Source of the DNA: DASSJF01 sp035934535
GTDB taxonomy: Bacteria > Sysuimicrobiota > Sysuimicrobiia > Sysuimicrobiales > Segetimicrobiaceae
Assembly (NCBI GenBank): GCA_035934535.1
Contig: DASYXS010000014.1
Span: 1 to 46,889 of the forward strand
DNA: 46,889 nucleotides
Direction of reading: 5' to 3'
Part shown: one piece after another, positions 28,974 through 37,099 of the stretch
How positions within the stretch are numbered: position 1 is the stretch's first letter
Layout of the letters: every line of letters begins with the position of its first letter
The notes under the pieces: generated by a model
Told to the model about the DNA's origin: nothing
The model's input: only the letters and a program-made list of their open reading frames with translations
The model's database searches: none
Program-made: the position numbers and the translations under genes

Positions 28974-31112
28974 TCAAAATCCCTTCATCGGGTTCGGGCC
29001 GATCGTCTTGATCGTGCGCACGAACTCGTCCAGCATCGGCGGAATCTTTTCAGACTCTGAAATCGCCACTTCCATGACCTGGACCCGCTCGGGTTCCAGG
29101 GCCAACCGCCCGAGAGTCTCCCGGACGTTCCCCATCCTGGTCTCGAGCAGTTCGCTGCCTCTGATGAAGTGGCACTGGTAATCCTCTCCCGGCTTGCAGC
29201 CGAGCAACGCCACGCCGTCGAACCCCCTGGAAACGGCGTCGGCGATCAGGATGCTGTTCACGGATCCCAGGCAGCGCACGGGGATCACGCGCACCGACGA
29301 AGGGTAGCGGAGCCGGTTGATTCCCGCCATGTCGAGCGCCGGGTAGGCGTCGTTCTCGCAGGCCAGAACGAGGATGCGCGGCTTCTCCTCGTCGCCCTCG
29401 GGGATCTCGACGGCCCGAATCATCGTGGACAGCATGTCCACCGAGTAGTCGTTGAACGAGATGATCTGGACCGGGCACGCGCCCATGCAGATCCCGCAGC
29501 GCCGGCACCGGTTCGTGTTCAGCACCGGATGCTTCCGCTCGTCCAGTTCCAGCGCCCCGAAGGGGCACTCCTGGGTGCAGCGTCCGCACGAGGTGCACTT
29601 CTGCATGAAGAAGTTCGGGTAGGAGAGGTCGCCGACCCGGGGGTGGACCGCCTGCCCGGCGGAAGACTTTTCGATGGACTGAATCGCCTTCAGCGCCGCC
29701 GCCCTGCCGTCCCGGACGCTCGCCGCAAGATCCATGGCCGCTCGAACGGCGCCCGCCGAGTAGATGCCGGTCCGCCGCGTCTCGTAGGGGAAGCAGATGA
29801 AGTTGGAATCCGCGTAGCCGAACCTGGTGGTCGGGACGTCTTTCCCCTGCAGGTAGGCAAGACCCAACTGCCCGTCCGCATCGACCGTCGAGGGGATCAT
29901 GCCCGTCGAGAGCACGAGCACATCCACCACGAGCCGGATGTCTCCTCCCATGAGCGTCTCGCTCACGTCGAGGAGCACGTTCCGGTCTCGATCCTCGGCG
30001 ACCCCGCGGACCTGTCCCCGCGAGAGAAAGATCCCCGGGTCTGCCTGGACGCGCCGGTAGAAGTACTCGGACTGGCCCGGGGTCTGCATGTCCTCGTAGA
30101 AGACGTAGGCGCTGGCGTCTTTCCCCTGCTGCCGGACGTAGGTCGCCTGCTTGAGCGCCACGAGGCTCGAGACGTTGCCCCCGTACGGAAGATGGGCATC
30201 GTCGCCTTCGCCGTCGCAGAGGAGAAAGGCGACCCGCAAGGCAGGCCGGCCATCCGACGGCCGGCCGATCCGGCCCTTCGCGACCATCTCCTCGAAATCC
30301 ACGCTGGTGACCACGTTCGGGCAACGCCCGAGGCCGTACGCGGCATACGCGTGGGGCTCGGCCGGCCGCCAGCCCGTGGCAAGGACGATCGCACCCACCT
30401 GGACCTCGACCGGCGCCCCGGCGGCCTGGATAATTACGCGGAACCGGCCGGGCTCCCCCGAGATCTCCTGCACCTGGGCCTGCGTCAGGATTCGCACATT
30501 CGGGAGTGAGCGCACCATACGGATCTTCTCGGCGACGTCGACCGCGGCGAGCTGATCGTACGGAGGCCGCTTGGGAAACTGCCGGTGGAGCCTCGCGGCG
30601 TAACCGCCGAGCTCGGGGCCCTTCTCGACCAGCACGACGCCGAAATCGCTGCGGGCCGCGCTGATTGCGGCGCTCAACCCGGCGACGCCGCCGCCGACGA
30701 CGAGGACGGTCCGCTCGTGCGCCTCCGTGTAGGGCGTGGGCGGGCTCGACTTTTGGGCCTGCACGAGGCCCATGCGGAGGTAATCGTCGGCCAGGGCCTG
30801 AGTCTCGTCCTCGTTGGGGGGATGGCTCCAGGCCACCTGCTCACGCAGGTTCACGCGCTCGACCAGCGCGCCCTTGAAGCCGAACACGTCGGTGTTGACG
30901 CGCGGGGAGCACGCGGCGATGACGACGCCGTCCAGACCCTCCTGCTCGATGTCGGCCTGAATCTGGCGCGCGTCTTCCAGGCAGAACGCCGCCGAGCGGC
31001 GCACCGGCCCGCCCGGCGCCGCCGCCTTGGCAACTCCCTCGAGCCGCTCGACGTCGATCGAGTGGCCGATCCCGCACCCGGAGCAGATGTAGACGCCGAT
31101 CTTCTTCGCCAT
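28974..31112 (-). CDS. qmoB: Quinone-interacting membrane-bound oxidoreductase subunit B (QmoB, HdrA/MvhD-like)
   Basis: A 712-residue cytoplasmic flavoprotein starting MAKKIGVYICSGCGIG. An HdrA-like FAD domain follows (VVGGGVAGLSAAIS near residue 150), then two ferredoxin motifs (CTSCGRCTQECP and CRRCGICMGACP at about 535-585), and last an MvhD-type domain (ILVLACENDAYPAL, RCLGSVN, GCKPGEDYQCHF). This HdrA-MvhD fusion is the defining plan of QmoB. It relays electrons, possibly by bifurcation or confurcation, between QmoC and APS reductase. It begins 4 nt after the qmoA stop. Confidence 0.92.
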   Translation of the reverse strand: MAKKIGVYICSGCGIGHSIDVERLEGVAKAAAPGGPVRRSAAFCLEDARQIQADIEQEGLDGVVIAACSPRVNTDVFGFKGALVERVNLREQVAWSHPPNEDETQALADDYLRMGLVQAQKSSPPTPYTEAHERTVLVVGGGVAGLSAAISAARSDFGVVLVEKGPELGGYAARLHRQFPKRPPYDQLAAVDVAEKIRMVRSLPNVRILTQAQVQEISGEPGRFRVIIQAAGAPVEVQVGAIVLATGWRPAEPHAYAAYGLGRCPNVVTSVDFEEMVAKGRIGRPSDGRPALRVAFLLCDGEGDDAHLPYGGNVSSLVALKQATYVRQQGKDASAYVFYEDMQTPGQSEYFYRRVQADPGIFLSRGQVRGVAEDRDRNVLLDVSETLMGGDIRLVVDVLVLSTGMIPSTVDADGQLGLAYLQGKDVPTTRFGYADSNFICFPYETRRTGIYSAGAVRAAMDLAASVRDGRAAALKAIQSIEKSSAGQAVHPRVGDLSYPNFFMQKCTSCGRCTQECPFGALELDERKHPVLNTNRCRRCGICMGACPVQIISFNDYSVDMLSTMIRAVEIPEGDEEKPRILVLACENDAYPALDMAGINRLRYPSSVRVIPVRCLGSVNSILIADAVSRGFDGVALLGCKPGEDYQCHFIRGSELLETRMGNVRETLGRLALEPERVQVMEVAISESEKIPPMLDEFVRTIKTIGPNPMKGF

Positions 31113-31116
31113 CGTG

Positions 31117-32403
31117 CTAGGCACGCGCCGCGCCGAGAATCGTCTCGATCGCAAGCTGCGCGGCCGCGGTGGCGTCTTGAACGGACGTGGCCACGTCGAC
31201 GGGAGCCCGGGCACAGCCGGCGGCGAAAATGCCGTTTGCGTCGTCGGTCTCCACGACGAAGGAGTCCTGGTCGAGCGCCACCGGTCCGGCCGCCCGCCCT
31301 TCGGCCAGGCTCGACACCATCCCCGAGGCGAGCACGACCAGATCCACCCCGATCCGCATTTTCTGCGCGGCGAGGATGTCCTCGGCGTCGACCACGAGCT
31401 GCCCGGTCGCCGGATCCTCGGTGATCTTGGCCACCTTGCCCTTCGTCGCGGTGATGTGCCCGTCGGAGAGGACCTTCTTCGAGAAGAATTCGTAGGTGCC
31501 CGGGGTCCGCAGATCGATGTAAAAAATGTGCGCGCGCGCGTTTGGGTTCCGCTCGCGCAGATAGGTCGCCTCCTTCAGCGAGGCGAGGCAGCAGATCCCC
31601 GAGCAATAGGCCAGGTGATTGAGGTCGCGCGAGCCGGCGCACTGGATGAACGCCGCGCTCTGCACCTCGTGACCGTTGGACGGCCGGAGAATTCTCCCCC
31701 GCGTGGGCCCGTTCGGCGCCGCGAGACGTTCCAGCATCACGTTCGTGATCACGTCGGGGAACCTGCCAAACCCGAGATTGTCGATGCGGCTCGCGTCGTA
31801 GGGCTTCCAGCCCGTCGCGACGATGACGGCGCCCGCCTTGAGCCTGAGTGTTCGGGGCTGCATCGTCAGATCGATGGCGTCGTACTCGCACACCTCCACG
31901 CACTTGGCGCATTCGGTGAGCCGGCAGGGCGGCGCGTCGACGGCGTACTTCATGGGGAACGCCATCTCGTGGGCGAGATAGATCGCCTTGGTCTTGCCCA
32001 TCCCAAAGTTGAAGGCGTCGGGACGCTCGACGGGACAGACCGCCACGCACGCGTTGCAGGCCGTGCACCGGTCGTTGACATACCGGGGGCGCAGCCTGAT
32101 CGTGACGTCGAAGTCTCCCGGCCGCCCCTCGATGCGTTCCACCTCCGCCATGGTGTGGAACCGGATCCGGGGATTGTCCTTGATCCGGCGGAAGTTGATC
32201 TCCATGCCGCAGGCCGGCGGGCAGAGCTTCGGAAAGTACTTGTAGAGTTGGACGACCCGCCCCCCGAGGTAGGGCTCCTTCTCCACGATGACCACGTCGT
32301 ACCCCGCCTCCGCGGCCTCGACGGCCGCGGTGACTCCGGCGATCCCCCCGCCGATCACCACGATGCTGCGAGAGACGGAACGGGGCGCGTTCAGTATGCG
32401 CAC
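31117..32403 (-). CDS. qmoA: Quinone-interacting membrane-bound oxidoreductase subunit A (QmoA, HdrA-like)
   Basis: A 428-residue FAD protein. The N-terminal dinucleotide fold has IVVIGGGIAGVTAA (14-27). A [4Fe-4S] site is at C113/C116/C119/C123 (CTACNACVAVCP), with further cysteines in CRLTECAKCVEVCEYDA. It is shorter than HdrA of methanogens because it lacks the terminal domains, as expected for QmoA. The GTG at 32403 directly follows the aprA stop (TAG-GTG), and there is no good Shine-Dalgarno, so translation is probably coupled to aprA. Confidence 0.9.
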   Translation of the reverse strand: MRILNAPRSVSRSIVVIGGGIAGVTAAVEAAEAGYDVVIVEKEPYLGGRVVQLYKYFPKLCPPACGMEINFRRIKDNPRIRFHTMAEVERIEGRPGDFDVTIRLRPRYVNDRCTACNACVAVCPVERPDAFNFGMGKTKAIYLAHEMAFPMKYAVDAPPCRLTECAKCVEVCEYDAIDLTMQPRTLRLKAGAVIVATGWKPYDASRIDNLGFGRFPDVITNVMLERLAAPNGPTRGRILRPSNGHEVQSAAFIQCAGSRDLNHLAYCSGICCLASLKEATYLRERNPNARAHIFYIDLRTPGTYEFFSKKVLSDGHITATKGKVAKITEDPATGQLVVDAEDILAAQKMRIGVDLVVLASGMVSSLAEGRAAGPVALDQDSFVVETDDANGIFAAGCARAPVDVATSVQDATAAAQLAIETILGAARA

Positions 32404-34281
32404 CTAGGGAACGATCTGGACGTACGGCCGCTTGGCCAGCGTCCACTCGCCTTTCGCCGGCTCGTAGCGCGAGTTGACGAAGCACTTCCACTGCTCGTCA
32501 TCGATCTTCGGAAAGTCCCCGCGGTAGTAGTAGCCGGGCCAGCGCGTCTCCTGGCGGAACAGGATGTGCCGCATGTGCGCCTCGGCGCACCAGACCCGAT
32601 CCCAGACTTCCCAGCAGCGCAGTAGATCGTGGAGGTCCCGGGCGGCCATGCGCTGCAGATCCTCTTTGAAGTAGCCCAGCAGCTCGAGCCCCCGCGTGAG
32701 CGTCGGCTCGTTGGTCATGTAGTACGCCCCCTGCCCCGCGCAGTACTCGTCCATGATCTTCTGCAGGCGCAGGAGCGCCTGTTTCGGAAAGACGTAGTTC
32801 GGGTTGCCGATCTCCGGATGGGTGACGGTCCCTTTCTCTTTCTCGTAGACCGCGAGCGGCCGGTACAGCTCCGTCTTGATGGCCTCCACGCGATCGGTCT
32901 CCACGTGGGGCTCGTCGGAATTGTCGAACACGTAGGCCACCGCCGCCTTGCCGGCGAGCCGCCCTTCCGTGTAGGAGCCGCTCGAGAACTTGTGCGCGGA
33001 ACCGCTCACCCCGTCGCCGGCGGCGAAGAGCCCCTTGACCGTCGTCATCCGGTTATAGCCCCAGAAGTAATCCTTCGGGGCAAGGTCCTCGGGACCGCTC
33101 ACCCACGCGCCGGTGGCGGATGCGTGGGACCCCATGAGGTACGGCTCGGTGAGCACGACCTCCGACGGCGTCTTGGCCGGGTCGATGTTCTCCGAGGCCC
33201 ACAGGAGGGCCTGGGACATCGTCATGTCCAGGAAATCCTCCCACGCGTCGCTTTCGATCTCCCGGATCTTTCTCGGGTCGTTCCCCACGTCGGCGTACAT
33301 CTTCTGCAGCGCCTCGTCGGTCCGGAGATAGTGGGGACCGCGCCCGGCGAGGTAGTCCCGGATCATCTGATGGTTTCGCAACGGCGTCGGGATCGGCTTG
33401 CCGGCGCCGTACGGGAGCCATTCTTTGAGCAGATCCGCCCATTTCTCTTCCACGAGCTCCCCATAGGCGTTTTTCAGCACGGCTTTGAAGAGCAAGAACC
33501 ACATCCCGACCGGGCCGTAGCCGTCCTTGAACCGCGCCACGACGAGCCGGTGTTCCATCTGGCTCATCTCTGCGCCCGCGAGCATCATGAGTTTGTAGAC
33601 GGACCCCGTGTTCCAGGGCGCGTACCAGATGCGCCCGAGCCCCTCGCCCACAGAGTGGGGACGGAAGACGCCGGTCGCGCCGCCGGCCGCGCAGATCACG
33701 GCCTTCGCCTTGAAGACGTAGACCTTGGGGTCCCGCACGCTGAAGCCCACGGCGCCTGCGATGCGGCTCGGGTCCCGCTCGTCGGTGAGGAGGTGGGACA
33801 TGAAGATCCGCTCGTAGACGTTCTCCTCCCCGATGGCCTTCTTGGCCGCCTCGGCCACGATCGGCTTGTAGGACTCGCCGTGGATCATGATCTGCCAGCG
33901 GCCTTCGCGCTTGTACCTCCCCTCCGGCGTCTTGAAGATCGGCAGGCCCCATTCCTCGAACATGTGGACCGTGCTGTCGACGTGGCGCGCGATGTCGTAG
34001 ACGAGGTCCTCGCGCGAAACTCCCATGAGGTCCTGGCGCACGTAGCGGACGAAGTCCTCCGGCTGGTTCTCGCCCCACCGCATCCCCATGTAGCAATTTA
34101 TCGCGGAGAGCCCCATCGCGACCGCGCCGCTCCGCTCGATGGCGCCCTTTTCCGCCAGCACCACCCGAAGGCCCTTGGCCTTCGCCCAATAGGCGGCTTC
34201 ATAGGCCGCCCCGCATCCGGCCATGCCGCCGCCGACGATCAGGACGTCGCACGGGACTACTTCGGTTTCCACCTGGACCAT
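32404..34281 (-). CDS. aprA: Adenylylsulfate (APS) reductase alpha subunit
   Basis: A 625-residue FAD enzyme catalysing APS + 2 e- to sulfite + AMP, or the reverse. It starts at the ATG at 34281 (MVQVETEVVPCDVLIVGGG); the frame is open upstream but only as shadow of aprB. The FAD motif GGGMAGCG is at 17-24. Characteristic AprA segments follow: SGAVAMGLSAINCYMG, GRWQIMIHGESYK, GPHYLRTDEALQKMY, GLFAAGDGVSGSAHKFSSGS, and the C-terminal RWPGYYYRGDFP. Length and motif order fit dissimilatory AprA, not the assimilatory CysH type. It pairs with AprB, 20 nt upstream. Confidence 0.95.
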   Translation of the reverse strand: MVQVETEVVPCDVLIVGGGMAGCGAAYEAAYWAKAKGLRVVLAEKGAIERSGAVAMGLSAINCYMGMRWGENQPEDFVRYVRQDLMGVSREDLVYDIARHVDSTVHMFEEWGLPIFKTPEGRYKREGRWQIMIHGESYKPIVAEAAKKAIGEENVYERIFMSHLLTDERDPSRIAGAVGFSVRDPKVYVFKAKAVICAAGGATGVFRPHSVGEGLGRIWYAPWNTGSVYKLMMLAGAEMSQMEHRLVVARFKDGYGPVGMWFLLFKAVLKNAYGELVEEKWADLLKEWLPYGAGKPIPTPLRNHQMIRDYLAGRGPHYLRTDEALQKMYADVGNDPRKIREIESDAWEDFLDMTMSQALLWASENIDPAKTPSEVVLTEPYLMGSHASATGAWVSGPEDLAPKDYFWGYNRMTTVKGLFAAGDGVSGSAHKFSSGSYTEGRLAGKAAVAYVFDNSDEPHVETDRVEAIKTELYRPLAVYEKEKGTVTHPEIGNPNYVFPKQALLRLQKIMDEYCAGQGAYYMTNEPTLTRGLELLGYFKEDLQRMAARDLHDLLRCWEVWDRVWCAEAHMRHILFRQETRWPGYYYRGDFPKIDDEQWKCFVNSRYEPAKGEWTLAKRPYVQIVP

Positions 34282-34301
34282 CGGGTCTCGGCCTCCAAAC
34301 T

Positions 34302-34751
34302 CTAGGGGTGCGAAATGGTCGGCAGTACAGGCACTCCGAGGTACTTCTCCTGACCGCAGAGTTCGGGACGCTTGACCTCCGCCAGCGTCGGCGCCGGCAA
34401 TCCCTGGTGGGGCTCGATGGATCCCCAGGGCGTCGTGCGGATCGGGTACTTGAAACGCTTCATCTGGCCGTTGCGGAACTTGACGGTCCACATCACCGCG
34501 TCCGTGCCCCGCAGCGGCAGGAGACTCGCCCCCATGGGCACCACGTCGCCATAGCCCCGCATGTCGATCGCGGTCTGCGGGCAGGTCTTGACGCAGGCGT
34601 AGCATTCCCAACACTGATCCGGCTCTTGATTGAAGGCCTTCCCCAGCGACTTGTCCAGGAGCATCAGATCGTGGGGACAGATGTACATGCAGGCGGGCCG
34701 GTCGAGGGCCCGGCACCCGTCGCACTTGTCGGGATTCACAAAACTCGGCAT
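34302..34751 (-). CDS. aprB: Adenylylsulfate (APS) reductase beta subunit, ferredoxin-type
   Basis: A 149-residue iron-sulfur protein. The two clusters are bound by C10/C13/C21/C25 (CDGCRALDRPACMYIC) and C47/C50/C53/C57 (CWECYACVKTC). The first motif has the extended C-x2-C-x7-C-x3-C spacing typical of AprB. The C-terminal 80 residues form the tail that wraps around AprA. It feeds electrons from QmoABC to the AprA flavin. It starts 3 nt downstream of the sat stop. Confidence 0.94.
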   Translation of the reverse strand: MPSFVNPDKCDGCRALDRPACMYICPHDLMLLDKSLGKAFNQEPDQCWECYACVKTCPQTAIDMRGYGDVVPMGASLLPLRGTDAVMWTVKFRNGQMKRFKYPIRTTPWGSIEPHQGLPAPTLAEVKRPELCGQEKYLGVPVLPTISHP

Positions 34752-34754
34752 CGC

Positions 34755-35972
34755 TTATCCCTCTCCCTTGGCGTGCTTGTGAAGCCTGACTTCCACCTTC
34801 TCCTCGAGCGCGGCGTAGTACTCTTTTAGAATTGCCACCACCTCCGGCCGGCTGAAGTGGTCGGGCACGGCGCCCCCCTCGGAGAGAATCTTTCGCACCA
34901 TCGTTCCGCTCACGATCACCCGATCGTCCTTCCCGTGCGGACAGGTCCGGCCGGACGCCATCCCGTCGCACTTGTGGCAGTAGAAGGTCCAATCGATCTT
35001 CAGAGGCTCGATCTCAAGAGCGTCAGCCGGGATCTCATCGAAGATCTTCTGGGCGTCGAACGGTCCGTAGAAGTCGCCGACCCCGGCGTGATCCCGGCCG
35101 ACGATCAGGTGGCTGCAGCCGAAGTTCTGCCGGAAGACGGCGTCGAGCAGCGCCTCGCGGGGACCGCCGTAGCGCATCTCGATCGGGACGCCGGCCTGGA
35201 TGCAGGTGTTCTTCACGAAGTAGCGCTGAACCAAGGCGTCCACGCACCGGACACGGACGTCGGCCGGGATGTCGCCCGGCTTGAGCCTGCCGAGCTTCTG
35301 GTGGATGAGCACCCCGTCCGACACCTCGATGGCCGTCTTGGCGAGATGCTCGTGCGCACGATGCATCGGGTTCCGAAGCTGGAGGGCGGCCACGGTGTTC
35401 CAACCCATCTCCGAAAAGAGCCGTCGGGTTTCATCCGGCCGCAAATAGAGGCCCTGATACTTCGCGGGGTACGGGCCTTCGCTCAGCACCTGCACGGGAC
35501 CGGAGAGGTTGACGTCCCCCTGGGCCATCACCGCGGCAACCCCCGGATGCGCGGGATCGACGGTGCGGAACACCTGCCGGCACTCGTGCGCCTTGTCGAT
35601 CGCGTATCGCTCGTGGACCGTGAGCGTCGCCATCAACTCCCCGGTCTCCCCGTCCACCAGGGCGACGTCCTGGCCTTCCTTCAGGCTCCCGGTCTCCTCG
35701 GGGCTCGCCGACAAGGTGATCGGAATCGGCCAGAAGGTCCCGTCGGCAAGTCGATATTCGTCACAAACTCCCCGCCAGTCCGCTTTCCCCATGAAGCCGC
35801 CAAGCGGAGTGAAGGCGCCGATGCCGAGCATGATGAGATCCGACGTCTCACGCGACGTGATCCTCACCCGGGGAAGCCGCTCGGCCCTCTGCCGCTCCTC
35901 CGCAAGCCGTTCGTCCCGAAGCAGCAAAGGCCTGAGGCGCCTGTCCCTGCCGTGCGGAGACACCAAGCTCAT
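34755..35972 (-). CDS. sat: Sulfate adenylyltransferase (ATP sulfurylase), dissimilatory type
   Basis: A 405-residue enzyme interconverting sulfate + ATP and APS + PPi. The nucleotide-site motif QLRNPMHRAH is at 198-207, GRDHAGVGDFYG follows, and a zinc-finger-like segment CHKCDGMASGRTCPHG sits near 345-360, as in the homo-oligomeric Sat of dissimilatory sulfur bacteria. No APS kinase domain is fused. The ATG at 35972 has GGGAGG 7 nt upstream. It is the first gene of the cluster; its promoter is proposed at 36051-36022. No inorganic pyrophosphatase gene is adjacent. Confidence 0.93.
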   Translation of the reverse strand: MSLVSPHGRDRRLRPLLLRDERLAEERQRAERLPRVRITSRETSDLIMLGIGAFTPLGGFMGKADWRGVCDEYRLADGTFWPIPITLSASPEETGSLKEGQDVALVDGETGELMATLTVHERYAIDKAHECRQVFRTVDPAHPGVAAVMAQGDVNLSGPVQVLSEGPYPAKYQGLYLRPDETRRLFSEMGWNTVAALQLRNPMHRAHEHLAKTAIEVSDGVLIHQKLGRLKPGDIPADVRVRCVDALVQRYFVKNTCIQAGVPIEMRYGGPREALLDAVFRQNFGCSHLIVGRDHAGVGDFYGPFDAQKIFDEIPADALEIEPLKIDWTFYCHKCDGMASGRTCPHGKDDRVIVSGTMVRKILSEGGAVPDHFSRPEVVAILKEYYAALEEKVEVRLHKHAKGEG

Positions 35973-36021
35973 GCCCCTGCCTCCCGACCGGGCGTTGATC
36001 GCGCGGGCTTCTTGCCCCCCG

Positions 36022-36051
36022 ATTGTACGGTGGCGCTCCTCGGCACGACAA
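36022..36051 (-). promoter_or_regulatory. Candidate promoter of the sat-apr-qmo operon
   Basis: On the minus strand TTGTCG (36051-36046), 18-nt spacer, TACAAT (36027-36022). The transcript would start near 36015, leaving a leader of about 43 nt with a GGGAGG ribosome site. Confidence 0.5.
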
Positions 36052-36074
36052 CCCGCGCTCAGGGGACTCGGCCA

Positions 36075-36089
36075 TCCCCTAATCGGGGG
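36075..36089. repeat. Short inverted repeat between the MBL and sat genes
   Basis: TCCCC and GGGGGA pair around a TAATC loop. It lies downstream of the MBL-fold gene and upstream of the proposed sat promoter. No T-run follows on either strand, so its role as a terminator is doubtful. Confidence 0.35.
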
Positions 36090-36167
36090 AGAAACTCCGC
36101 CCGTGCGGTCCTCGCCGGTGGAAGCCGGTCCGAACGCGCGGCGTGGCGTCGAACGAGCGCTCGATAG

Positions 36168-36950
36168 CTATGCGAGCCGGTAGATGCCGGGCGCGACCTC
36201 CGGAAATCGGCGGTACACCTCCCCGTCGTGTCCGGGACAGATGCGGCGCTCATCGCCTTTGGCGAGGTCGCGGATGCGCGCCATCGCCTCCATGCACTCG
36301 GGAATGCTGTTGATGTGGATGGCCGGCGGCGCCCACTCCTGGAGATTCCGGTAGGTGGTCAGCGCGTCGTTGGCAAGCACGAAGGGCCCGGTCGCGGTCT
36401 CGACGACGACGATCTGCATCCCCGGCGAGTGCCCGCCGACCCACTCCAGCCGGATGCCCTCAAGCGGCTGCGCGTTGCCCTCCACGGTGCGGAGACGGCC
36501 GCTGCCGCGGAGCGCGGCGAGGTCCTCGGTGAAGCAGTCGCTGATGAACCGGCGAACCCAGGCGTCGCGGCCGGCGCCGCCGGTCCAGAACTCCAGTTCC
36601 CGCCGCTGCACCCAGAACGTCGCCCGCGGCAGCCACCCCTCGAGGTCGAAATGGTCCCAGTGCAGGTGCGTCAAGACCACCGTCTCGATCGATTCCGCCG
36701 ATACTCCGGCGGCCTCCAGCAGCTGGTAGCGCGTCCGCGGGACGGCCTCGGCCGGCAGGCCCTTCAGCGCGGCGAGCCGCGGCGTAAACCCGGTGTCGAC
36801 GAGCACGGGCCCGCCCGGTCCCCGCAGCAGCCAGAGAAAGTACGCGGACGAGGTCGTGCCGGTGCCGGCCGGGTGGAGGTACAGGCGGGTGGACCAATCC
36901 ACCTCCCTCGCCCCGGGGCTCAACGCCAGGATTTCATAGGTCGCGGCCAT
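36168..36950 (-). CDS. Metallo-beta-lactamase-fold hydrolase (N-acyl homoserine lactonase-like)
   Basis: A 260-residue MBL-fold protein. The metal motif HLHWDH is at 95-100, the later ligands are in GGHSPGMQ and ANDALTTY, and the terminal histidine is in ICPGHDGEVY. HLHWDH rather than HxHxDH with a following tyrosine is shared with AiiA-type lactonases and with several uncharacterised hydrolases. GAGGGG lies just before the ATG at 36950. Quorum quenching cannot be concluded; small-lactone or thioester hydrolysis is equally possible. Confidence 0.83.
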   Translation of the reverse strand: MAATYEILALSPGAREVDWSTRLYLHPAGTGTTSSAYFLWLLRGPGGPVLVDTGFTPRLAALKGLPAEAVPRTRYQLLEAAGVSAESIETVVLTHLHWDHFDLEGWLPRATFWVQRRELEFWTGGAGRDAWVRRFISDCFTEDLAALRGSGRLRTVEGNAQPLEGIRLEWVGGHSPGMQIVVVETATGPFVLANDALTTYRNLQEWAPPAIHINSIPECMEAMARIRDLAKGDERRICPGHDGEVYRRFPEVAPGIYRLA

Positions 36951-37099
36951 GTTGCCCCTCCATGTAAGTGCGGACTCCTTCCACGCGCCCGCGCGGCGCT
37001 CCCGTCAGACCCGGCGCGGTCCGCCAGGAAATTTGCGCGCGAGTCCGGCGGACGGGTTCCGCGAGGCGATGCCACCGCCGTCGTTGAATCCGTGTTTCG

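Noticed and set aside
27744..35972. Assigning the sulfur cluster firmly to sulfate reduction
   Set aside because: The same sat-apr-qmo genes work in reverse in some sulfur oxidisers, and no dsr genes are visible to set direction.
36075..36089. Inverted repeat before sat as a Rho-independent terminator of the MBL-fold gene
   Set aside because: The stem is short and no T-run follows in the relevant direction; listed only as a repeat.
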